Of a stretch of 15,932 nt of DNA, positions 1-6,451 are shown in pieces (position 1 is the stretch's first letter; each line of letters begins with the position of its first letter). Both the position numbers and the translations under genes were made by a program. The stretch spans positions 1 through 15,932 of the forward strand of contig JAGDMJ010000016.1 in assembly GCA_017860555.1 (NCBI GenBank), given 5' to 3'. Source of the stretch: Bacteroidota bacterium. GTDB lineage: Bacteria; Bacteroidota; Ignavibacteria; UBA10030; UBA6906. The notes under the pieces are model-generated. The model had not been told where the DNA came from. It searched no databases and saw only the letters and a list, made by a program, of their open reading frames with translations.

Positions 1-1
1 G

Positions 2-1513
2 CCGCAGGCCGCTCCGTTTAGTGAGTATTTCAGGAAAGCCTGGAAGGATTTTCTCCCCATGGTGGCGATGGACGCGCGCTATCGGGATAAGCCGGTGACC
101 TTGCTCCGGCAGGGACGGCTGGCATGGAGCAACAACCTGCACAAGGCTGCCGACAACGACGCCTGGTTCAATGTCTGGTTCAACTCGCTCCGCACCGCCT
201 ATGGGATGGAACTATATGGTCGTGAGTCCGGAGATTCAAGCCTCACGGCAATGGCCGAACGGGTGCTGAACCTGGCCCTGCTTGCGCCGCAGCATCACGG
301 AATTGCACCGTCGATCTTTTATCTGGACAGCAGCGGCGGGCACTGGGTTGCCGATCATGCGTGGGGCGGGATTTCCCAGGGAGAATGCTATGCCATGTTC
401 CACAACGCCTGGACGTCGACATGGCTTCTTCGCTGGGGTGATCTCCTTCCTTCCCGCCGGAAAGAGACGCTGCGATTTGCAAGGCCCTTCGGGGATTTCC
501 TCCTGAAGCACCAGAGAGCCAGCGGCGTGGTCCCTTCCTGGTACGAGCCTGTGACGCTGACGCCGGCCGCTCCGTTGAAGGAGGAAAACGGGGAGACCGC
601 CGGAGCGGCGCTCTTTCTTGCCGAGCTGTTCAAGCGGACCCGGGAGAAGCGCTATCTTGACGGCGCGGAGCGCGCCATGAAGTATGTGCTTTCCGAAATC
701 GCTCCGCGGAGAACCTGGTACGATTTTGAGACCTTTTTTTCCTGTTCGCGAAAACCGGTCGGCTTCTTCGACACATACACGCAGCAGCCCCCCCAGAACA
801 CGCTCTCGATGCAGATGGCGGCGGAAGCATGCGAGGCTCTCTTCCGGATCACACGCCGCGAGATGTACAAAAAGGAGGGGGAAGCGATTCTGGATTATCT
901 CTGCCTCTACCAGCAGGTCTGGAGCCCGCGCTGGCTTTCACGAGAGCTTTTTGGCGGGTTCGGCGTCCAGAACACCGACGCTGAGTGGAGCGACGCACGG
1001 CAGGGGTACTTCGCGGTGACACTGATGGACTACTACGACCTTACCGGAAGAACCGAGTACTTTGAGCGGGGCGTTGCTGCGCTCCGGGCTATGTTCTCCT
1101 TGTTTGAATCTCCCGAGTCTCCGCGCACGGCCGAGAACTATGCCCATTCGGGCCAGGATGCCCCGGCGGGCGTGACAGGGCTGCACTGGGGAACAGGGAG
1201 CTCGGTGACGTCCATCCATATTCTCCGGCAACGGTATGGCGATGCCCACGTGGATCTCCAGAAGCGGTGGGGAGCGGGGATCGACGGTTGCACGATCAGC
1301 GGGGTTGGTGTGGATGGATCCCGCATTGTCCTGACCATGGTCGACAATGTCTCGGTGCACCGGACGCTGCGCCTCACCTTTGGAGGGGTGAAGCTTCCAC
1401 GGTACACCGTGAAAGTCAACGACAAGACCCTTGGCACCTTCCCGGCTGCCGAGTTGAAAAACGGGATTCCCGTTGAGCTGAAAATCGCGCAAGGGCCGGT
1501 TGAACATGAATGA
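2..1513 (+). CDS. Six-hairpin (alpha/alpha-barrel) glycosidase-like protein, 5' truncated
   Basis: The reading frame is open from the left edge, so the true start lies outside the window; 503 residues are visible. An in-frame ATG at 59 is internal, because the frame upstream of it (residues PQAAPFSEYF) continues the same style of protein. The first ~400 visible residues are regularly helical and rich in aromatic and acidic residues, with repeats of the type seen in six-hairpin glycosidases (for example TAGAALFLAELFKRTREKRY and the later YFERGVAALRAMFSLF). The last ~80 residues look like a small beta domain. Possible active-site or substrate-binding stretches are WVADHAWGGISQGEC and YTQQPPQNTLSMQMAAEA. 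I cannot assign a GH or PL family, and whether it carries a signal peptide is unknown because the N terminus is missing. The gene overlaps the next one by 8 bp, which suggests co-translation. Confidence 0.72.
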   Translation, partial: PQAAPFSEYFRKAWKDFLPMVAMDARYRDKPVTLLRQGRLAWSNNLHKAADNDAWFNVWFNSLRTAYGMELYGRESGDSSLTAMAERVLNLALLAPQHHGIAPSIFYLDSSGGHWVADHAWGGISQGECYAMFHNAWTSTWLLRWGDLLPSRRKETLRFARPFGDFLLKHQRASGVVPSWYEPVTLTPAAPLKEENGETAGAALFLAELFKRTREKRYLDGAERAMKYVLSEIAPRRTWYDFETFFSCSRKPVGFFDTYTQQPPQNTLSMQMAAEACEALFRITRREMYKKEGEAILDYLCLYQQVWSPRWLSRELFGGFGVQNTDAEWSDARQGYFAVTLMDYYDLTGRTEYFERGVAALRAMFSLFESPESPRTAENYAHSGQDAPAGVTGLHWGTGSSVTSIHILRQRYGDAHVDLQKRWGAGIDGCTISGVGVDGSRIVLTMVDNVSVHRTLRLTFGGVKLPRYTVKVNDKTLGTFPAAELKNGIPVELKIAQGPVEHE

Positions 1514-2570
1514 TGGTGCTCGGCAATGGCGTCATGACCGGCTCCTTACCCCAATGGCCGAGCCTGCATCATTTGCACCGTTGTTCATGATGGTGTGCTT
1601 TGCCATCGTCGCAGGCGTGGCCTTTAGCGGGGAGTTGCCGGCTCTGGCGTCGAAGAGGACCTTTGCCGCGGTGTTGCTCCACCGCGGAACTGTCGCCGGC
1701 AACAATGCCGGGAGCTATGGCGTTTATGTGCGGTCGGGAGATACCACATGGACCAAGCTCACGCTCTCGAACATTATTTCCTTCGGGCTCGGTTACTACG
1801 GAAGAGGCGCAACGCCCCGGTACTACCTTGCCGGTGGCAACGGCGTGCACCGCTCCACCGACGGCGGGCGCACCTGGAGGATCCTGACGTCGTGGAGAAC
1901 CGAGGAGATCCTCTGCATCGCCCCGGACCCGGTGGATTCCGCGATCCTCTACGCCGCGACGCCTTTCGGTGTCTTCAAGACCACCGATGACGGCGCGACC
2001 TGGTGCAACAAGAAGAACGGATTCAGGAAGTGGTTCATCCAGAAGCTGATCATCGATCGCGATGATCGCAAAGTGCTGTATGCCGCTTCGGAGGATGATC
2101 TCTATAGGTCGTCCGATGCGGGAGAGCGATGGGTCCCGATGAACGTCGGCGGATCGGAGATCCTCGCCCTTCTCCAGCACCCTGCCCATCCGGACATTCT
2201 GCTGGCCGGACAGGAGGACGAAGGGATCCGTTTCAGTACTGACCGTGGCGCGACCTGGGCAGTCGCCCGCGTCCCCTTTGCCACGTCCATCTACGCCTTC
2301 GGGTCATCGACGGATGGCCGCGACCTGTATGCCGCAGGGTGGAAGTCGGGGCTCTGGCGGAGCGAGGATGGAGGCACGACGTGGACGCAGGTGTGGCGGG
2401 CTGATGGCATTGAAGCGATCTATTCGGTCCTGGTGGATCCCGAAGATCCCGCGCATGTGATGGCGGGGACGGTGGGGTCCGGAGTGTTCGAATCGTTCGA
2501 CCGCGGGCTCACATGGCGCGGGGCAGGATTGAGCGGAGCGCAGGTGAAACAGATTGAATTTTACCCATAA
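1506..2570 (+). CDS. Exported six-Asp-box beta-propeller (Ycf48/BNR-like), copy 1
   Basis: This is a 354-residue protein. A hydrophobic segment (core FMMVCFAIVAGVAF) followed by LPALAS reads as a signal peptide with a long n-region. I chose ATG 1506 because AAGGG lies 10 bases upstream, inside the preceding gene; TTG 1500 and ATG 1554 are alternatives. Six Asp-box motifs (S/T-x-D-x-G-x-T-W) recur about every 45 residues: STDGGRTW (near residue 117), TTDDGATW (near 159), SSDAGERW, STDRGATW, SEDGGTTW and SFDRGLTW. This pattern marks a single beta-propeller like Ycf48, sortilin or half of a GH74 enzyme. Asp boxes are structural turns and do not show catalysis; I see no sialidase FRIP motif or arginine triad. 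Binding or scaffolding of glycan or protein is the likelier role. It is paralogous to the next gene, 14 bp downstream. Confidence 0.82.
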   Translation: MNDGARQWRHDRLLTPMAEPASFAPLFMMVCFAIVAGVAFSGELPALASKRTFAAVLLHRGTVAGNNAGSYGVYVRSGDTTWTKLTLSNIISFGLGYYGRGATPRYYLAGGNGVHRSTDGGRTWRILTSWRTEEILCIAPDPVDSAILYAATPFGVFKTTDDGATWCNKKNGFRKWFIQKLIIDRDDRKVLYAASEDDLYRSSDAGERWVPMNVGGSEILALLQHPAHPDILLAGQEDEGIRFSTDRGATWAVARVPFATSIYAFGSSTDGRDLYAAGWKSGLWRSEDGGTTWTQVWRADGIEAIYSVLVDPEDPAHVMAGTVGSGVFESFDRGLTWRGAGLSGAQVKQIEFYP

Positions 2571-2584
2571 TCCCGAGTTACCCC

Positions 2585-3598
2585 ATGAAAATGTCAATGA
2601 TCACATATCTTCTTCCATGCGGCCTGTTGAGTGCTTTTTCCCTGGTGCACGCGCAAGCGCAGCCGTCGACTGTGTATGCCGCGGTCGTGGCGACGAAGGT
2701 CTACGTCGTCGGCGCCGCGAATGCGCCCACGGGGCTCTTCTATCAACCGGCAGGTGCGGACACCACGTGGCAGCATACCGGGCCGACCAACATCAGAAAT
2801 TTCGCCGCATCTCTCTATGGTCCTGCGGGGGGAAGAATCATGTATATCGGTGCCGGGAACGGAGTACATCAGACGACCGACGGAGGCAGCCATTGGAGGA
2901 TCACGACAGGATGGCCGATCACGGAGGTCCTCTGGGTGGCGCCGGATCCCTCCCGTCAGGAGATCGTCTATTGTGCAACGCCCTACGGCATTTTCAAGAC
3001 TGTGGACGGCTGCCGGACGTGGAAGGAAATGAACAAAGGGATGGGGGCGCTGTTCACGCAGTGTGTGATCGTTGACCGCTGGCATCCCGATACGCTCTAC
3101 TGTGGCTCCGAGGATGGAGCCTATGCAAGTTATGATGGCGGGGAAAAGTGGCAACGGCTGGGTCTGAGCGTTGGAGGCGTGCGGGTGATCGCACAGCATC
3201 CCAAAGAATCAAACGTCCTTTTTGTGGGAACAGAGGAATATGGCATCTACGTCTCGCGAAACGGCGGGAAATGGTGGACCAGATGTGAATCGGGCATCGA
3301 TCATACCACGTTTTACGCGATTGCCTTCGATCCATCCCGGCCGGAGATCATGTATGCCGGAGGATATACCACCGGCGTCTACAAATCGGTGGATGGCGGA
3401 AAAACCTGGGCGCGCAGGAACGACGGATTGCCGAACCTGAATGTCCATGGGATCGCTGTCGATCCCGCGAACGGCGAGCGGATCTATGTCGCGACGATCT
3501 GGGGAGGTGTGTATCAGTCCGAGAACGGAGGAGGGCTCTGGCACAGTGCCGGGCTCGCCGGTTCCGAGGTGTGGAACGTATTCATCCAACCTAACTGA
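2585..3598 (+). CDS. Exported six-Asp-box beta-propeller (Ycf48/BNR-like), copy 2
   Basis: This 337-residue protein has a clear signal peptide (MKMSMITYLLPCGLL, then VHAQAQ as a probable cleavage region). ATG 2591 is an alternative start; no strong ribosome binding site is visible for either. Six Asp-box-like motifs follow: TTDGGSHW, TVDGCRTW, SYDGGEKW, SRNGGKWW, SVDGGKTW and SENGGGLW. It aligns along its whole length with the preceding protein: GNGVHQTTDGG against GNGVHRSTDGG, ATPYGIFKT against ATPFGVFKT, and VAPDP against IAPDP. The pair is therefore a tandem duplication that has diverged considerably. Two of its Asp boxes have lost the Asp (SRN, SEN). The fold is confident, but function and ligand are unknown. 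The position between two putative glycan-degrading enzymes suggests a glycan-related surface or periplasmic role. Confidence 0.83.
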   Translation: MKMSMITYLLPCGLLSAFSLVHAQAQPSTVYAAVVATKVYVVGAANAPTGLFYQPAGADTTWQHTGPTNIRNFAASLYGPAGGRIMYIGAGNGVHQTTDGGSHWRITTGWPITEVLWVAPDPSRQEIVYCATPYGIFKTVDGCRTWKEMNKGMGALFTQCVIVDRWHPDTLYCGSEDGAYASYDGGEKWQRLGLSVGGVRVIAQHPKESNVLFVGTEEYGIYVSRNGGKWWTRCESGIDHTTFYAIAFDPSRPEIMYAGGYTTGVYKSVDGGKTWARRNDGLPNLNVHGIAVDPANGERIYVATIWGGVYQSENGGGLWHSAGLAGSEVWNVFIQPN

Positions 3599-3600
3599 CT

Positions 3601-3605
3601 GAGGA
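3601..3605 (+). promoter_or_regulatory. Ribosome binding site for the 608-residue protein
   Basis: GAGGA lies six bases before ATG 3612 and just after the preceding stop codon. The spacing is good and supports the chosen start. Confidence 0.6.
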
Positions 3606-3611
3606 CAAACC

Positions 3612-5438
3612 ATGAGAAATTCAGTGTTCTGTGTTGCTCCCGTTTTGCTCCTCATCATAAACCTCTGTTCCGCACAGACCGTGACCCGAGACGATTATCT
3701 GAAGGGATACGAGGAGCGTGCCCGCTTCATCAGCGCCGCGTTCGACACCGCGTCCGGAGGCTATGCTGCCGTTGCCGCGAGGTATGCGAAGAACGTCGAA
3801 GTCGCCCGCGCGGACAGTATGTTCATTGCGGCCCTGAAAGAGCCGCGGGGAGACATGTTCTGGATGTTTCCGGTGATCGGGGCCTATATGCATGGGAAAG
3901 ACAAAATGTCGCCTGGAGCCAAAGCTGCGGTCCGTAACGCGTGGAAAACCTACGCTCCGTACCGGGGTGATACAGAAAACCACTGGGCGATGTATTACGC
4001 TTCGCTCTTCCTGGCGGCCGAGCAATGGCCCGGCCTGCCGGGCACGGAGTGGTTCAATGGAAAAACCTCGGACGAGAACCTTGTCGATGCCCGCGAATAT
4101 CTGGTTCACTGGATGAAGATCACGACGACGATCGGCCAGGGGGAATTCGACTCGCCCGACTATTTTGCCGAGTATGCCATCTCCATGAACCTCCTGGCTG
4201 ACTTTGCGCAGGATCCCGGGATCCGTGAGCGGGGTGCGATGATGTTCGAGTATGTTCTTGCCGATTTCGCGGTGGAGCATCTGGATGGACAGTATCTTGG
4301 CGGGTTCAGCAGAATTTACCAGCCTGCCGTGTTCATGCCACTGAACTCCAGCGCCTCGGCCTTCGCCTATCTCTATTTCGGCAGTGGAAAGCCCGTTGTG
4401 TCGAGTTGGACGCTTCTCCCGGCGCTGTCGAAATTCCGCATGCCGCAGATCATCTACCATATTGCCACGGACCGGTCTGCATCATACATTCATCGAGAGC
4501 GGAAGCGGGTCCGGAACGTGATCAGGTTCGGCCCCGAAAAGAACCCGCCGGTGTACAAATACACCTACGTGACGAAAGACTACGGTCTCGGCTCGCTGCA
4601 GGGAGGGCTGTTACAGCCGATCCAACAGCATACATGGGGAGTGCGGTATCTCTATGGCCGTCCGTACACGACGCTCTTTGGACTGCATCCGTACTGGTCG
4701 AGCTATGAGCTCGGCATGTTCTTTCCCGAAGAGTTGAAGCCGCTCATCTCCGATGTCGTGGCATCCAAAGGGACCTACAACAACCCGGACAAATGGACCG
4801 GCGGATCGCCCTTTGAGCGGACCTTCCAGCAGAAAAACACGCTGATCGTGCTCTATGACATCAAGCCGGGGACGATGACCGAACATATTGATGGTTTCTT
4901 CCCCCGCAACCTCGAAGAGCGCGTTGTGGATCCGTCGGGGTGGATACTCTGCAAGGCCGGGGACACATACATTGGCTGGTTTCCGCTGCAGGAATACGAA
5001 TGGATCGAGGAGAAGGATGTTCAGGGTGTCGTGAAGCCGGGTGTCGGGATTCCCGAAAATGTTCCGAAGCATCAGGAAACGGGCAACTGGAGGCTGAGAA
5101 GCCACAAACTGCAAAACGGCTATGTGATCGAGGTCCGGTCGAAGGATGAGATCGGCTCATTCGAGAAGTTTTCCGGGCTGCTGCGCACGCGCATTCCGCA
5201 GGCAACGCTCAAGCCGGGCGCGGTCTCGGTCCGATACCGGACCATCAACAACGATCAGATGAAGTTCACATTTCCCGAGACCAGAGTTCTGAACGGCAAG
5301 GCCGTGGACTTGTCCAGGACGCCGTTGTTCCAAGGGCCGTTCCTGAACGCCGACACGGGGAGTGAGAAGTTGGTCATGACCTACAAAGGCCAACGGCGGA
5401 TCCTCGATTTCAAGGCAGGGAAGATCACCGGAGAATGA
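3612..5438 (+). CDS. Exported 608-residue protein of unknown family, polysaccharide-lyase-like plan
   Basis: The start is supported by GAGGA at 3601 and by a signal peptide directly after it (MRNSVFCVAPVLLLIINLCS, cleavage probably after CSA). The Cys is preceded by Leu, so this is not a good lipobox. Residues ~30-300 are helical. They contain ENHWAMYYASLFLAAE (Asn123-His124), GEFDSPDYFAEY (Glu178-Tyr184) and FAQDPGIRERGAMMFEYVLADFA. From ~residue 390 the protein is beta-rich, with many short alternating hydrophobic strands (TLIVLYDIKPG, GYVIEVRSKDE, AVSVRYRT). A helical toroid with Asn/His and Tyr, followed by an antiparallel beta domain, is the layout of several polysaccharide lyases (heparinase II/III, alginate lyase and GAG-lyase type), but I see no recognised family signature. 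The catalytic role is therefore inference. Its stop overlaps the next start as ATGA. Confidence 0.85.
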   Translation: MRNSVFCVAPVLLLIINLCSAQTVTRDDYLKGYEERARFISAAFDTASGGYAAVAARYAKNVEVARADSMFIAALKEPRGDMFWMFPVIGAYMHGKDKMSPGAKAAVRNAWKTYAPYRGDTENHWAMYYASLFLAAEQWPGLPGTEWFNGKTSDENLVDAREYLVHWMKITTTIGQGEFDSPDYFAEYAISMNLLADFAQDPGIRERGAMMFEYVLADFAVEHLDGQYLGGFSRIYQPAVFMPLNSSASAFAYLYFGSGKPVVSSWTLLPALSKFRMPQIIYHIATDRSASYIHRERKRVRNVIRFGPEKNPPVYKYTYVTKDYGLGSLQGGLLQPIQQHTWGVRYLYGRPYTTLFGLHPYWSSYELGMFFPEELKPLISDVVASKGTYNNPDKWTGGSPFERTFQQKNTLIVLYDIKPGTMTEHIDGFFPRNLEERVVDPSGWILCKAGDTYIGWFPLQEYEWIEEKDVQGVVKPGVGIPENVPKHQETGNWRLRSHKLQNGYVIEVRSKDEIGSFEKFSGLLRTRIPQATLKPGAVSVRYRTINNDQMKFTFPETRVLNGKAVDLSRTPLFQGPFLNADTGSEKLVMTYKGQRRILDFKAGKITGE

Positions 5439-6451
5439 CTCACGGAGGATGCGTGTCGAAGCAGCAGGCAGCACGGGGCATGGGAGCAGATCTTGATGTG
5501 GTCGTTGCCGGCCTGGCCGTGGTGGACATCATTGGCCGCCCGGTGAATCTCGCGCGGCCTCCGAAAGCCGGAAGCCTGCAGGTCATCGACACAGTGACGC
5601 TCACCACCGGCGGGAATGTCTCCAACACGGGCATCGACCTTGCCAAAATGGGCTTCACTGTCGGAGCGATCACACGCGTGGGGGACGACGGGCTGGGGCA
5701 GTTCATCATGCAGCAGTATGAGAAGCACGGCCTCGAAACGTCCGGCGTCATCGTCGACAAACGAAAGCAGACCTCTGCCACGATCGTTGCCGTCGGCGCG
5801 GATGGAGAGCGCACGTTTCTCCACACGCGAGGGTGCCTGACTGATTTTTCTGTGAAGGATGTCCTTGCCCGCATGGACCTCATTGCGCGCGCGAGGATGC
5901 TGGCGTTCGGGTATCTGGGTTTGTTGCCGGAATGCGAGCCGGGCCTGGCACGGCTCTTCCGTACCATCAAGGAGGAAACCGGAGTCAGGATCCTGCTTGA
6001 CACGGGAGGAGTGCCGAAGAGAAATCCCGGGCTTCTGCGAGCAGTCCTCCCGTTCGTTGACATCTTCATCCCGAGCTATGATGAGGCAGTCGTCCTGACA
6101 GGCAAGAGGAAGCCGGAGGAAATCGTCCGTTACCTTCAGGAGGCCGGTGCAAGAGGTGTTGTGGGGGTCAAGATGGGTGCCAGAGGTTGCTTCATCGCGT
6201 TTGGAGACGCGACCATGCAGGTGCCGGCACTTCGGGTCAAGAAGGTGATCGATGCCACCGGCGCGGGTGATGCCTTTGTCGCGGGCTTCGTCGCCGCAAC
6301 GCTCCGCGGCTTCGATCCGTTCGAGGCTGCACGTACCGCAAATGCCGTGGCGGCAAGCTGCGTTACCGCCGTTGGCGCATCGACAGCAATTCAACCATTC
6401 GAGAACTATGAAACCCACGTACCACATCGTTTCCCATTCTCACTGGGATAG
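5435..6451 (+). CDS. PfkB (ribokinase-family) sugar kinase
   Basis: This 338-residue protein is an ATP-dependent carbohydrate kinase of the cytoplasm. The N-terminal PfkB signature is at GGNVSNTGIDLAKMG (from residue 59). The C-terminal signature DATGAGDAFVAGF starts at residue 273, with Asp279 as the expected catalytic base and GAGD forming the anion hole. The fold begins at DVVVAGLAVVDIIG, so about 20 residues precede it. GTG 5453 and ATG 5480 are plausible alternative starts; ATG 5435 is kept because it overlaps the upstream stop as ATGA. The substrate cannot be read from sequence: fructokinase, ribokinase-like and 2-keto-3-deoxygluconate kinase activities all occur in this family, and the last would suit a lyase-containing locus. 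The last 44 bp overlap the GH38 gene in another frame, giving a tail of about 14 residues after the usual family end. Confidence 0.93.
   Translation: MTHGGCVSKQQAARGMGADLDVVVAGLAVVDIIGRPVNLARPPKAGSLQVIDTVTLTTGGNVSNTGIDLAKMGFTVGAITRVGDDGLGQFIMQQYEKHGLETSGVIVDKRKQTSATIVAVGADGERTFLHTRGCLTDFSVKDVLARMDLIARARMLAFGYLGLLPECEPGLARLFRTIKEETGVRILLDTGGVPKRNPGLLRAVLPFVDIFIPSYDEAVVLTGKRKPEEIVRYLQEAGARGVVGVKMGARGCFIAFGDATMQVPALRVKKVIDATGAGDAFVAGFVAATLRGFDPFEAARTANAVAASCVTAVGASTAIQPFENYETHVPHRFPFSLG

Noticed and set aside
1506..3598. Annotating the two propellers as sialidases because of their Asp boxes
   Set aside because: Asp boxes occur in many propellers. I see no FRIP motif, arginine triad or Tyr/Glu pair typical of GH33.
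3612..3700. Lipoprotein signal in the 608-residue protein
   Set aside because: The residue before Cys is Leu (INLC), which does not fit a lipobox. A normal signal peptide cut after CSA is likelier.
6252..6407. Upstream extension of the GH38 frame to an earlier ATG
   Set aside because: The extra 52 residues lie over the PfkB catalytic region and are Arg/Pro-rich shadow sequence. The family N terminus begins at MKPTYHIVSHSHWD (6408).
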